Notes: a model not told the origin generated them from the letters alone. DNA of 64,000 bases from Sinosporangium album (GCF_900100605.1 NZ_FNCN01000016.1:1-64000), one strand, 5' to 3'; shown: positions 25,923 through 34,897, counted from the stretch's first letter. Made by a program: numbers and translations.

Positions 25923-27137
25923 TCAGTCCGTGACGAACGGGTTCGCGGCTTGCCTTGATTGCGACTCGCGCCCTTCCGCTCCGCTTCCCTTAGTTAACTC
26001 AGGGATGTGATCGCCCGCCATTTCCGCGGCAGCGGCGAGAGCGCCGCTCGCATCGGCGATGCCCAGGAAGGGCGGACCCCCGACGGGGCGGCGCATGGCG
26101 GACCTTTCAATGGCATTACGTACCTGAAGAGATGAAAGATGGGGATACTCTGCTCGGATCAAGGCGGCGATACCGGCGACCATTGCGGAGGCCGAACTTG
26201 TGCCGTCCCCGATGGCATAGGAGTTGGATCCCGTCGCGGTCAATATCCCGGAACCTGGGGCTAGAACCGATACATAATCCGAAACATTGGAATAGGGGGT
26301 TATTCGCAGGCGATCGTCGACCGCGCCCACAGCGAGGACATCCGGATATGCAGCCGGATAAGTGCGCCCGTTGCCTTTCGCGCCGTCGTTTCCGGCCGAG
26401 GCGACGAGTACGGCACCGCGCGTGACCGCATAGCGCACGGCGGCCGATTCGGCGGCAGAGCCCTCCTGCGAGCTGTGGCCGCCCCCGAGCGACATGTTGA
26501 TGACGGTCGCGCCGAGGTCCACCGCGCGCCGGATGCCCTCGGCCAGTGCGCCGTTGTCCCGCTGCCGCCGGGGATCGTCGCTCTCCAGCGCGACCCTGAT
26601 GGACAGGACGTTGGCGGCGGGGGCCACGCCCATCACGCCGCGGGCGTGCTCGGGGCCGTGGCCGCGGCCCGCGATCAGGCTGGCCATCGCGGTGCCGTGC
26701 CTGCCCCAGGCGTGTGCCGTACGGGCGATGCCGGTCAGGTCGGGGCCGTCGATGACGGCGCCGATGAGGTCGGGATGGGTGGAATGTATGCCGGTGTCGA
26801 GTACGGCCACGGTCACTCCCTCGCCCTTGGTGTGCCGCCAGACCTGCGGCACGTGCAGTGCGCCGAGCGCCCACTGCGCGGGGCGGGACAGGCGGTGGAG
26901 TGAGGGGAGGGAGGGGAGCGGGGTGGCTTCGGGCGGGGGGAGGGGGCCCCGGAACATGGCCGCCGCCGCGCAGAGCGGCAGCAGTATGAGCGCGGCCTGG
27001 ATGGTGCGGCGATAGGTCGAGGGGGAGGTCCGGTTGGGCTTCGGGGTGGTTCGCGGGGTGGGCTTCGGGCTGGGGGCGGTACGGCGCGCGTGGCGCGCGC
27101 CGTACCGTCGCATGCGTCGAATGCGCACGTCGATCAC
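25923..27137 (-). CDS. Membrane-anchored subtilisin-like (S8) serine protease
   Basis: This ~404-residue protease has the catalytic triad in order: Asp in VAVLDTGIHSTHPDL, His in WGRHGTAMASLIAG and Ser in GDGTSSASAMVAG, with the oxyanion Asn in ASAGNDG. A basic, Pro-rich N-terminus precedes one hydrophobic segment (IQAALILLPLCAAAAMF), so the protease domain is probably exported and tethered. There is no C-terminal membrane segment, unlike mycosins. The start is uncertain. I prefer GTG 27137 (GAGG eight bases upstream); ATG 27113 and GTG 27242 are alternatives. It diverges from the DUF3263 gene. Confidence 0.85.
   Translation of the reverse strand: MIDVRIRRMRRYGARHARRTAPSPKPTPRTTPKPNRTSPSTYRRTIQAALILLPLCAAAAMFRGPLPPPEATPLPSLPSLHRLSRPAQWALGALHVPQVWRHTKGEGVTVAVLDTGIHSTHPDLIGAVIDGPDLTGIARTAHAWGRHGTAMASLIAGRGHGPEHARGVMGVAPAANVLSIRVALESDDPRRQRDNGALAEGIRRAVDLGATVINMSLGGGHSSQEGSAAESAAVRYAVTRGAVLVASAGNDGAKGNGRTYPAAYPDVLAVGAVDDRLRITPYSNVSDYVSVLAPGSGILTATGSNSYAIGDGTSSASAMVAGIAALIRAEYPHLSSLQVRNAIERSAMRRPVGGPPFLGIADASGALAAAAEMAGDHIPELTKGSGAEGRESQSRQAANPFVTD
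27078..27106. repeat. 13-bp perfect inverted repeat in the protease 5' region
   Basis: GGTACGGCGCGCG (27078-27090) and CGCGCGCCGTACC (27094-27106) flank a 3-base spacer. It lies inside the first codons of the protease and could form an mRNA hairpin affecting translation, or be a protein-binding site. Confidence 0.6.
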
Positions 27138-27448
27138 TGGTTGGGCCTCGGTGTCCTGGGTCGCCGCGGCCGGGCGGGCGAGTTGTGAAGGGGGATCACG
27201 CACGGTGCCGGACCGCTGACGCGGCGGAACCGGCGCGCGCACATTGTGACACGAGGCTGTCGGGTGAGTCCGATGCTTCGGTAAACAAAGAGATACGTAC
27301 AGTAACGAGGCTTATGCCCGTCAAGTGCGCTATGGGGTGGGCGAGAGCCGTACGTGAACACCCGCAAATTGCCTACTACGATGGCGACGGGCCGTTCGCG
27401 TGCGCCGTGATCGCCGTGGACCGGACCGAGGAGGAGAGCGAGAACAGC
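27138..27448. other. Divergent intergenic region, protease / DUF3263 gene
   Basis: This stretch of 311 bases holds the start regions of two divergent genes. The AT-rich run at about 27275-27310 is the probable promoter area. I see no further gene. Confidence 0.4.
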
Positions 27449-27802
27449 ATGGACACCGCGCCGATCCCACCCGAAAACCCTGACAATGCGGACAACTCTG
27501 ATAATCCTGACAGTGTGGAGCAGGAGGGCAGCCCCCAGCAGACCACCGCAGAACTCACCGATCGGGAGCGGGAGATCCTCGCCTTCGAGCGCCAGTGGTG
27601 GCGCTACGCAGGAGCCAAAGAGCAGGCCATCAGGGAGAGTTTCGGGTTTTCGACGACTCGCTACTACCAGCTCCTCGGTGAGTTAATCGAGCGGCCCGAG
27701 GCGATGGCCCACGATCCCATGCTGATCAAACGGCTGCGCAGGCTGCGGGCGACGCGGCAGCGCGAGCGCACCACCCGCCGCCTCGGGACGCGCCGCACGT
27801 GA
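27449..27802 (+). CDS. DUF3263 family protein
   Basis: This 117-residue protein has an acidic, Asn/Asp/Pro-rich N-terminal 40 residues (PPENPDNADNSDNPDSVEQE). The conserved DUF3263 core follows (LTDREREILAFERQWWRYAG, then a helix-turn-helix-like GFSTTRYYQLLGELI), with an Arg-rich tail. The family is actinobacterial and probably DNA-binding, but its function is unknown. I chose ATG 27449 because the core follows directly and GAGGAGAG lies upstream. Earlier in-frame starts would add a stretch without protein-like character. Confidence 0.82.
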   Translation: MDTAPIPPENPDNADNSDNPDSVEQEGSPQQTTAELTDREREILAFERQWWRYAGAKEQAIRESFGFSTTRYYQLLGELIERPEAMAHDPMLIKRLRRLRATRQRERTTRRLGTRRT

Positions 27803-27842
27803 TGGGGATGGGACCCACGATTTCGGGGTACGGCTCGCCAAC

Positions 27843-28685
27843 ATGAGCACGCTGCCGCATCCGACCACCGAAGCCGGGGCCGCCGGACTCAGCGCGATCC
27901 TGGCCGACCCCTCCGGCGCGGTGATCGCCCTTGACTTCGACGGCACCCTCTCGCCGATCGTCGCCGATCCCGCCTCCGCGCGCATCCACCCCTTCGCCCC
28001 CGCCGCCCTCGTCGAGCTGGGCCGCCGTACCCGCGCCGTCGTGATCGTGACCGGCCGTCCCGCCGCCCTGGCGATCTCGTACGGCAGGAGCCCCGGTGGC
28101 CTCGGCCTCGACGACGTGCCGGGCCTGGTCGTCCTCGGACAGTACGGCGTCGAACGCTGGGAGAGCGACGTGGTCACCGCTCCGCCGCCGCCCGAGGGCG
28201 TGGCGCGGGCGCGCAGGGCGCTGCCCTCGGTGCTCGCCGCCCTCGGGCCGTCGCTTCGCGGCGTGTGGGTGGAGGACAAGGGGCGGGCTCTCGCCGTACA
28301 CACGCGGCGGACGCCCGATCCGCAGGGTTCGCTGGAGACGTTGCGCGCGCCGCTCGTGTCCCTCGCCGCCGAGCACGGGCTGACGGTCGAGCCGGGGCGG
28401 TTCGTGCTGGAGCTACGGCCGACCGGTACGGACAAGGGCGATGCGCTCGGCGCGTTCCTGGTGGAGAAGTCGGCGAGGTCGGTGTTGTTCGCCGGCGATG
28501 ACCTCGGGGATCTCGCGGCTTTCGCGGCGGTCCGGGGGAGTGGGCTGCCGGGTGTCACGGTGTGCAGTGGTTCGGCGGAGGTCACCGAGCTGGCGAAGCA
28601 GGCGGACCTGGTCGTCGATGGACCGTCCGGGGTCGTCGGGCTGTTGAGCGCGCTGGTGGCGGCGATAGATGGAAAATCCACGTAG
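27843..28685 (+). CDS. otsB: Trehalose-6-phosphate phosphatase
   Basis: This 280-residue HAD-type phosphatase removes phosphate from trehalose-6-phosphate to give trehalose. The nucleophile motif DFDGTLSPIV lies at about residues 35-44, motif II is VIVTGRP, and motif IV is FAGDDLGDLAAF. The cap region includes VEDKGRALAVHTRR, as in OtsB. It works with the synthase OtsA, whose gene is converging on the opposite strand about 0.6 kb away, separated by one secreted-protein gene. The length fits the family. Confidence 0.94.
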   Translation: MSTLPHPTTEAGAAGLSAILADPSGAVIALDFDGTLSPIVADPASARIHPFAPAALVELGRRTRAVVIVTGRPAALAISYGRSPGGLGLDDVPGLVVLGQYGVERWESDVVTAPPPPEGVARARRALPSVLAALGPSLRGVWVEDKGRALAVHTRRTPDPQGSLETLRAPLVSLAAEHGLTVEPGRFVLELRPTGTDKGDALGAFLVEKSARSVLFAGDDLGDLAAFAAVRGSGLPGVTVCSGSAEVTELAKQADLVVDGPSGVVGLLSALVAAIDGKST

Positions 28686-28719
28686 CGAATACCAAGCGTT
28701 TTGCAAGTTAACGCCGCTA

Positions 28720-29307
28720 ATGTCGCGGCTCATGTGGAAGAAGGCAATTGTTCTTGCGGTGGCGGCCGGCACCGCTCTCGCCGTACCCGCCCCCGCCGCG
28801 GCCTCGAGCACCAAACCCCTGCCTCTGCGTGGGGGCTTGACCCTGCAGATCCCCTCGACGTGGAAGGTCGTGACCAAGGGCGACTGGACCCGGGTGGTGA
28901 CAGGCGCGTGCGCCAAGCCCCAAGGACCGTATTTCACCAGCGGATGCCGGAGCTTCTGGGTGCTCGGCCCCAAGGTCATCAAGACTGGACACCTAGGCGT
29001 CAAGCCGTACAAGGCCGCGCAGCCCTTCTATCCCACCGGTGACCTGGGGGCCTGCCCGCAGAACGGGAAGTACGTCCAGGTTCACGGCAAACCCACCGCG
29101 ATCGGATATCGGGTGATCGGCGGCGACCGCAAGGCGCATTACCGCTCGTGGCCCGGCCGCTGCGTCGTCGACGCCACAGGGGAGCACAAGTTCTTCTTCA
29201 CACAGCGGGAATGGTTCGTCCCCAGGTCCGGCATACTCATCGTCGACCAATGGAGGACGCCCGGACTCGCGGCCATCCTGAAGTCCGCGACCTGGAGCCG
29301 GACCTAG
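28720..29307 (+). CDS. Secreted protein of unknown function
   Basis: This ~195-residue protein has a clear signal peptide (MWKKAIVLAVAAGTALAVPA, cleavage after AAA near residue 33). A mature domain of about 160 residues follows, with four cysteines in a spacing that could form disulfides (GACAKPQGPYFTSGC, LGACPQNG, GRCVVD). I start at ATG 28720; ATG 28732 four codons later is equally plausible. Its stop overlaps the stop of otsA on the other strand in a CTAG. It sits between otsB and otsA, but nothing ties it to trehalose metabolism. I do not recognise a family. Confidence 0.75.
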   Translation: MSRLMWKKAIVLAVAAGTALAVPAPAAASSTKPLPLRGGLTLQIPSTWKVVTKGDWTRVVTGACAKPQGPYFTSGCRSFWVLGPKVIKTGHLGVKPYKAAQPFYPTGDLGACPQNGKYVQVHGKPTAIGYRVIGGDRKAHYRSWPGRCVVDATGEHKFFFTQREWFVPRSGILIVDQWRTPGLAAILKSATWSRT

Positions 29308-30782
29308 AGCGCCCCGAGCTGGTCGGCGAACCACGAGCGCGGCGGCAGCGCCGTCGCCGCCGCGCGCAGCCGATCGGCTCTCTCGGCCCGCTCGGACTCC
29401 GGCATCACCAGGGCCTCGTGCAGAGCGGCTGCGGTGGCCGACACGTCGTAGGGGTTGACGAGGATCGCGTCGCCGCCGAGCTCCGCGGCGGCGCCCGCCT
29501 CGCGTGACAGCACCAGCGCCGCCCGCGCCGACAGCACCGGCCCCTCCTTGGCCACCAGGTTCATACCATCGCGGATGGGGTTGACCAGCAGGACATCGGC
29601 CAGCCGGAAGGCCGCGAGCGACCGCGCGTAGTCGTCGTGCACGTTGAGCACGAGCGGATCCCAGTCGGGGGTGCCGAATTCGTCTTCGATCTCCTGCGCG
29701 CACCGCTGCACCGCGGCGGTGTATTCGCGATATTCAGGCAGGTCATGCCGGGACGGATAGGCGAAGGCGAGATGCACCACCTTGCCGTGCCACTCCGGAT
29801 GCTCGGCCAGAAATTCGCGGTAGGCCATGAGACCCCGCACGATGTTCTTGGAAAGCTCCGTGCGGTCGATCCGGACGATCACCTGGCGGTCTCCGACCCG
29901 TTCCTTCAACGCGCTCAGCTGCGCCTCCACATCGGGCTCCGAAGCCCGAGACCACAGCTCGCGCCCGTCCACGCCGAGCGGATGCACCCCGATGCGGGTG
30001 GTTCTGCCGCCGTGGGTCACCGTACGGCTGCCGCGGTCGACCGCGGCCCCGAGCAGCGCCTCGCAGCAGTCCATGAACGCCGCCGCCCACCGGTCGCACA
30101 GGAACCCCGCCCGGTCGGCCCCCAGCACGCCCGCCAGCACCTCGGCCCCCACATCGCCCGGCAGCAGGGAGAAGTAGTCCGGCGGGGCCCACGGCGTGTG
30201 CGAGAAGTGCGCGATCCGCAGATCCGGCCGCGACTTCCGCAGCATCTCCGGCACCAGCGTCAAGTGGTAGTCCTGCACCATGACGCGCGCCCCAGGCCCG
30301 GCCTCCTCGGCGAGCGCCGCCGCGAACGCCTCGTTGTAGGCCCGGTAGGACTCCCACTCCCGGCGGAACCTGAGGTCGAACCTCGGAGAGTTGGCGGTGT
30401 CGTAGAGCAGGTGGTGGACGAACCACAGGGTCGAGTTGGCGATGGCGTTGTAGGCCCGGTGAAAGGTGGCGGGAGGGATGTCCAGCATGCGCAGCGGGCC
30501 GGTGTCATAGCCGATGCGGTCCACCCTGCCGCCGGGCGCCAGCCGTACGGCACTGCGGTCGCCCTCGGACAGCGCGGCGCATATCCATAGGACACCGGGG
30601 AAGTCTGGCGTGCTTTCGGCGGCGATTCCGGACAGGCCGGAGACCAGGCCGCCGCCACCGCGGCGGAGGGTCAGCCCTCCGTCGTCGGCCGCGGTGAAGG
30701 ACACCGGGCCCCTGTTGGAGGCCAGAAGCACCATGTCGTCCACGGAGTCGTCCACGGAATCCTCGTGTGAAGCGCTGTTCAT
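29304..30782 (-). CDS. otsA: Trehalose-6-phosphate synthase
   Basis: This 492-residue GT20 glycosyltransferase joins UDP- or GDP-glucose to glucose-6-phosphate. Family motifs include VLLASNRGPVSF with the glycine-rich RRGGGGLVSGLSG near the N-terminus, VMVQDYHLTLVPEML, HTPWAPPDYFSLLP, and the C-terminal nucleotide-sugar site NPIRDGMNLVAKE. I start at ATG 30782 (GAGGGGCAGG upstream); the longer frame has an Arg/Pro-rich, non-homologous N-terminus. With OtsB it makes trehalose, an osmoprotectant and cell-wall glycolipid precursor in actinobacteria. It diverges from the ECF sigma gene downstream in coordinates. Confidence 0.94.
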   Translation of the reverse strand: MNSASHEDSVDDSVDDMVLLASNRGPVSFTAADDGGLTLRRGGGGLVSGLSGIAAESTPDFPGVLWICAALSEGDRSAVRLAPGGRVDRIGYDTGPLRMLDIPPATFHRAYNAIANSTLWFVHHLLYDTANSPRFDLRFRREWESYRAYNEAFAAALAEEAGPGARVMVQDYHLTLVPEMLRKSRPDLRIAHFSHTPWAPPDYFSLLPGDVGAEVLAGVLGADRAGFLCDRWAAAFMDCCEALLGAAVDRGSRTVTHGGRTTRIGVHPLGVDGRELWSRASEPDVEAQLSALKERVGDRQVIVRIDRTELSKNIVRGLMAYREFLAEHPEWHGKVVHLAFAYPSRHDLPEYREYTAAVQRCAQEIEDEFGTPDWDPLVLNVHDDYARSLAAFRLADVLLVNPIRDGMNLVAKEGPVLSARAALVLSREAGAAAELGGDAILVNPYDVSATAAALHEALVMPESERAERADRLRAAATALPPRSWFADQLGAL

Positions 30783-30934
30783 GGAAACCTGCCCCTCGCC
30801 CGCCCTTGCCGAAAGATTAACCAGACTTGACCTCCGACCATAGGATGTCGTGGGGCTACGGCAGAGGGCGGCCTTCGCCGGCGGCCTCCCACACCGCAGC
30901 CTAGACGGATCACATTCACGCGACGGGACTGGCG

Positions 30935-31498
30935 ATGGCGCTGGATGACACGACCGAGGATCTGGCCCGGGACGCGGCCAGAGGCGATCACCGTGCACTT
31001 GGCGAGCTGCTCAAACAGATCGAGCCACATGTGATGCGCCACTGTGCTCGCATCCTGCCTTATCGGCAGGACGCGGAGGAGGCATGCCAGGACACCCTGC
31101 TCGCGGTCGCCCGCAACATCTCCCGCTTCGAAGGGCGTTCCCGGTTCAGCACCTGGCTGCACATCGTGACCGCCAACTGCGCGCGCACGACGTATCGCTC
31201 CCTCAAGCGGCGCGCGGCCGAGCAGTCGTCGGACGACCTGCCGACCCAGCGGCCCGATCCGAGGCGGGTCAGCGTGATCGCCGGCTCCAGGCTGGATCTC
31301 CTCGACGCGATGGAGGCGCTCGAAACCGACAAGCCCGACCTGGCGCAGGCGCTGGTGCTCCGCGACATCTGCCAACTCGACTACGCGGAGGTGGCCGAGC
31401 AGTTGGGCATCCCCCTCGGAACAGCGAAGTCGCGCATCCATCAGGCGCGCAAGTTCGTGCAGGCAGCTCTTGGCTCCGAGTATGGCATCTCGTTGTGA
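30935..31498 (+). CDS. ECF-type RNA polymerase sigma factor
   Basis: This 187-residue sigma factor has region 2 at about 25-95 (YRQDAEEACQDTLLAVARNI, then RFSTWLHIVTANCARTTY) and region 4 at about 125-180 (YAEVAEQLGIPLGTAKSRIH). No anti-sigma gene is adjacent, unlike the sigma factor at 1462-2010, so control must be elsewhere or through other means. It is divergent from otsA. The start at ATG 30935 gives the normal family length, but the ribosome binding site is weak. Confidence 0.9.
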   Translation: MALDDTTEDLARDAARGDHRALGELLKQIEPHVMRHCARILPYRQDAEEACQDTLLAVARNISRFEGRSRFSTWLHIVTANCARTTYRSLKRRAAEQSSDDLPTQRPDPRRVSVIAGSRLDLLDAMEALETDKPDLAQALVLRDICQLDYAEVAEQLGIPLGTAKSRIHQARKFVQAALGSEYGISL

Positions 31499-31598
31499 GA
31501 GCGTGACCATCTCACGTGGCGAGACGCCTCCCCGGGCATCACTACCAGCGTTGTAGAGTCTTATCGACCCGCATGCCGGGTTCACAACTTCATATTTG

Positions 31599-31740
31599 CT
31601 CATCCAGAGGGGTGGAGGGACCGGCCCTGCGAAGCCCCGGCAACCCTCCCGGACAAGGTTCTCGCGCCGATCGCGGGGTCAGCCGGGACAGGTGCCAATT
31701 CCGGCCCGCGACCAGGGTGGTCGCCGGGCGAAGATGAGGG
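31599..31740 (+). promoter_or_regulatory. SAM-I/SAM-IV class riboswitch
   Basis: The core of the S-adenosylmethionine riboswitch clan is present in order: CTCATCCAGAGGGGTGGAGG, then GGCCCTGCGAAGCCCCGGCA with ACC, then AGGTGCCAATTCC, and closing GAAGATGAGGG that pairs back to CTCATCC. In actinobacteria the SAM-IV variant is usual. I cannot separate SAM-I from SAM-IV by eye. It ends 14 bases before the threonine synthase ATG, so high SAM would be expected to lower thrC-cysO expression, probably by masking translation start. Confidence 0.92.
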
Positions 31741-31754
31741 AAAGGCCTCGCTTC

Positions 31755-33023
31755 ATGGCGCTCGCAACAACAGAGACCCCCGCAGCCGTCGATTTCGGTC
31801 CCGCCTCCGCGCTCTCCTGTCGCGAGTGCGGCACTCGCTACGATCTAGGTCCGAGCTTCGCCTGTCTGGAGTGTTTCGGCCCCCTGGAGATCGCCTACGA
31901 GTTCGGCAGGGTCACCCGCGAGCAGATCGCCGCCGGCCCCACCAGCGTCTGGCGCTATCGCGACCTGCTCCCCGTCCCCGCCGACGTCGCCGCCAAGCCC
32001 AACCTCGCCCCGGGCTGGACCAAGCTCGTCAAGGCCGACAATCTCGCCCGTGAGCTGGGACTGCGCTCCCTCCACATCAAGGACGACTCGGGCAACCCCA
32101 CGCACTCCTTCAAGGACCGCGTCGTGGCCATCGCCCTGGAGGCCGCACGCAACTTCGGCTTCCACACGCTGTCGTGCTCCTCGACCGGCAACCTCGCCGG
32201 CGCCGTCACCGCTGCCGCCGCCCGCGCCGGGCTCTCGGCCTGCGTGTTCATCCCCGCCGACCTTGAAGAGGCCAAGATCGTGATGGCCTCCGTCTACGGG
32301 GGCAAACTGGTAGGGATCGAGGGCACGTATGACGACGTCAACCGGTTCTGCTCGGAGCTGATCGGCGACCCGCTCGGCGACAAGTGGGGGTTTGTCAACG
32401 TCAACCTCCGGCCGTACTACGCCGAGGGCTCCAAGACCCTGGCGTATGAGATCGCCGAGCAGCTCGGCTGGCGCCTCCCCGAGCAGATCGTCATCCCCGT
32501 CGCCTCCGGCTCTCAGCTCACCAAGATTGACAAGGGCTTCCGCGAGCTCGTGAAGCTCGGCCTCGTCGAGGACACCCCCGTCAAGATCTTCGGTGCTCAG
32601 GCCGCGGGCTGCTCTCCGGTCTCCACCGCCTTCAAGGCCGGCCACGACGTCGTCCAGCCGGTCAAGCCCAACACCATCGCCAAATCCCTCGCCATCGGCA
32701 ACCCCGCCGACGGCCCCTACGTGCTCGACATCGCCCGCCGCACCGGCGGAGCCATCGAAGACGTCGACGACACCGAGGTGGTCGACGCCATCCGGCTGCT
32801 CGCCCGCACCGAGGGCATCTTCGGCGAGACCGCCGGCGGCGTGACCGTGGGGGTGCTGCGCAAACTGGTCGCCCAAGGCGCACTCGACCCCGACGCCGAG
32901 ACCGTCGTCCTCAACACCGGCGACGGCCTCAAGACCCTCGACGCCGTGGCCGCCCACGCCCGGCCCGCCGCCGTGATCCGGCCCTCCCTTGAGGCGTTCC
33001 GTACGGCTGTCGCCGACGCCTGA
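31755..33023 (+). CDS. thrC: Threonine synthase
   Basis: This 422-residue PLP enzyme converts O-phosphohomoserine to threonine. The N-terminal zinc-ribbon-like part has paired cysteines (LSCRECGTRY, FACLECFGPL) typical of one ThrC branch. The PLP lysine is in NPTHSFKDRVV, and SCSSTGNLAGAVTAAAA gives the phosphate/cofactor loop. The start at ATG 31755 lies just past the SAM riboswitch; an in-frame ATG at 31734 is inside the riboswitch and unlikely. It is followed by a CysO-like gene, as in other actinobacteria. SAM control fits its place at the Thr/Met branch point. Confidence 0.93.
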   Translation: MALATTETPAAVDFGPASALSCRECGTRYDLGPSFACLECFGPLEIAYEFGRVTREQIAAGPTSVWRYRDLLPVPADVAAKPNLAPGWTKLVKADNLARELGLRSLHIKDDSGNPTHSFKDRVVAIALEAARNFGFHTLSCSSTGNLAGAVTAAAARAGLSACVFIPADLEEAKIVMASVYGGKLVGIEGTYDDVNRFCSELIGDPLGDKWGFVNVNLRPYYAEGSKTLAYEIAEQLGWRLPEQIVIPVASGSQLTKIDKGFRELVKLGLVEDTPVKIFGAQAAGCSPVSTAFKAGHDVVQPVKPNTIAKSLAIGNPADGPYVLDIARRTGGAIEDVDDTEVVDAIRLLARTEGIFGETAGGVTVGVLRKLVAQGALDPDAETVVLNTGDGLKTLDAVAAHARPAAVIRPSLEAFRTAVADA

Positions 33024-33066
33024 CCCCTCGGCTCCCGATACCTCGACCGACGAAAGCGAGTGCAAG

Positions 33067-33345
33067 ATGAGCGTTTCCGTGCGCATCCCCACGATCCTCC
33101 GCACCTACACCAACGGGGCCGCCGAGGTCGCCGGTGAGGGCTCGACCCTGCGCGACGTCCTCGCCAAGCTCGACGCCGACTACCCGGGCATCGGCGCCAG
33201 AATCCTTGACGACAGCGGGAAGATCCGCCGTTTCGTCAATGTCTACGTCGGCGATGAAGACGTGCGTTTCGCCGACGGTCTCGACACCGCGACCCCCGCC
33301 GGAGTCCAGGTCTCCGTCATCCCCGCCGTCGCGGGCGGTTGCTGA
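33067..33345 (+). CDS. cysO: CysO-like MoaD/ThiS-family sulfur carrier ending GGC
   Basis: This 92-residue ubiquitin-fold carrier begins MSVSVRIPTILRTYTNGAAE and carries RRFVNVYVGDEDVRF and VSVIPAVAGGC. It resembles mycobacterial CysO, which carries sulfur as a C-terminal Gly-Gly thiocarboxylate for cysteine synthesis with CysM and the metalloprotease Mec. The end here is Gly-Gly-Cys-stop, so one residue must be removed before thiocarboxylation, or it mimics the CysO-cysteine adduct. ATG 33067 follows GAAAGCGAG. It is co-transcribed with thrC (43-base gap) behind the SAM riboswitch. No cysM or mec gene is in the window. Confidence 0.9.
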   Translation: MSVSVRIPTILRTYTNGAAEVAGEGSTLRDVLAKLDADYPGIGARILDDSGKIRRFVNVYVGDEDVRFADGLDTATPAGVQVSVIPAVAGGC

Positions 33346-34897
33346 ACCTTCATCGCTCGTCCCGTCGTGGCCGGTGGTCCTCGGACCCCGGCCACGCGCG
33401 TGTCCGGGGGGAGTCGGCGGAGGATCGGTAGAGGGGCGGTAGAGGGGCGGCGGGCAGTCGGCGTGGCGTGCCGCTGTTCCGAGCGATGCGCTGATCGCCG
33501 TCGCGTCGGCTGCCTGCTCGCGGTCCGTGTGGTGTCCGTGTCGTCGCGGGTGATGCTGGGCCGACACCCGTTGTGAGCTGCGAGGACGGCGTTCGATCCG
33601 CTGATCCGCGCCCTTTGCGGCGCCTGTCGCCCTGTGGCCCGTTCCCCTGCCCGCCTTGTTCCGGTCCTTGTTCCAGCCCTTGTTCCGGCCGCTGTGCTCG
33701 GCTGCGCGGCGGTGCTCTCGCGTGCTCTCGCGTGCTCTCGCGGTCCTCCGCGTGACCCCCTGCCCGGCTCTGGTACGGCCGGCGTACGGCCTATGGGCCA
33801 CCCTTGGGCTACGTGTCACATCGGTGGGGCTTTGGAGTCGGCGGCCGGGGGATTCGAGCCGGGACATTGGAACAGTGCAAGGGCCGTATTGGGCCCAGGG
33901 ACTAAGCCGACCCTGTCCGGTAGTCGGCCTGTGTCGTGTTCCCGAACGCCTTGTCGCTGGCAGAGGAGGAGAGTAGGCAATTCGAGGGTTCCTCTTGCCG
34001 AGTGCTTCCCGTGGACTCACTTCTTCCTCTTCTCTGCCCTCTTCTATGTACCGTTCCTCGGACAATGGTGAGCGTTTTCCGGGCCGTTCGGCGATGCATG
34101 CGGGCGCCGTCCGTGGCGGCCCGGTCGACAGCGGAGGCTCGCGTTCGTGTGCATGTCATCAGGTGGTCGCCAGGCATTAACTGAACGGGTGAGGAGTTCG
34201 TCGTCCATGCTTATGCGTGTGCTTTTGCCCGTGCTTATGCCCATGCAAGTGCGGGTGCGAATGCAGGTGCAGGTGCAGGTGCGAATGCAGGTGCAACAGA
34301 ACTTTGACGGGATCGGCCGGCGCTGTCTTCCCGGCGGTAACCACCCCCGATGCCCCTCCCCCGAGAGGGCGCTCCCCCCATCGTCCCCCTCATTGGCCGA
34401 CCGAACCATGCCTTGCGTGCGACCTTGTCGAAGCTGTCATCTGGTAAGTCCGCCACTCGACCGGCACGGCCTCTCAAGCTGAGCATTATCGCAGGTCAGA
34501 GGTGTGATGGCGACGTTATGCAGACGTGCTGGGTATGTGGCGGTGCCGTATCGGAACGTTCCAGTAAACCACCATAAGTCGTGCGATATCGCCCTTATCG
34601 GACTCTGGGGTCCGGTTGCCCTCTCGGATGCTTTTCATCGGAGGCAGTGGTTTAGGTCACATGCTACATAATGCAGTTTTTGACTAACTAAACGTCAGGG
34701 GATAATTCTCTGATCCCGCTAACCGTTCGCTGCAAGAAGTAGTTTGTGGATTGACTCTGTTGCCCCATGGGTTCCCACAGGTATGGTCGAGGGCGATCGA
34801 CGTAGCGGAGTCCGCTTCTAGCGGCTTACGCATCGGAGGTCGCGGGCCACGCAAGAGGAATGGGTGTGGTCCAGAGCCCAGTAAGAGGAGTCGGAAA
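33346..34897. other. 1.55-kb gene-poor stretch
   Basis: I see no credible gene between cysO and the cold-shock gene. Short repeats occur: three copies of CGTGCTCTCG near 33723-33752, several TTGTTCC words near 33657-33685, and CAGGTG/GTGCGAATG hexamer-like repeats at about 34230-34305. Open frames are Arg/Pro/Cys-rich without ribosome binding sites. The last ~200 bases are AT-richer and hold the likely promoter and leader of the cold-shock gene. Confidence 0.5.
34760..34787 (+). promoter_or_regulatory. Candidate promoter of the cold-shock gene
   Basis: TTGCCC (34760-34765) and TATGGT (34782-34787) lie 16 bases apart and would give an untranslated leader of about 100 bases, the usual layout for cspA-like genes. 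A second candidate, TTGACT at 34680 with GATAAT at 34701, has a short 15-base spacer. Confidence 0.35.

Noticed and set aside
33840-33865. A tRNA T-arm-like sequence (GGGGGATTCGAGCCGGG)
   Set aside because: The stems do not pair in the tRNA pattern, and no D-arm, anticodon arm or acceptor fits around it.
33634-34071. A 145-codon frame in the cysO-cspA gap
   Set aside because: Start is not preceded by a ribosome binding site and the composition (Val/Pro/Cys/Arg) fits non-coding DNA.
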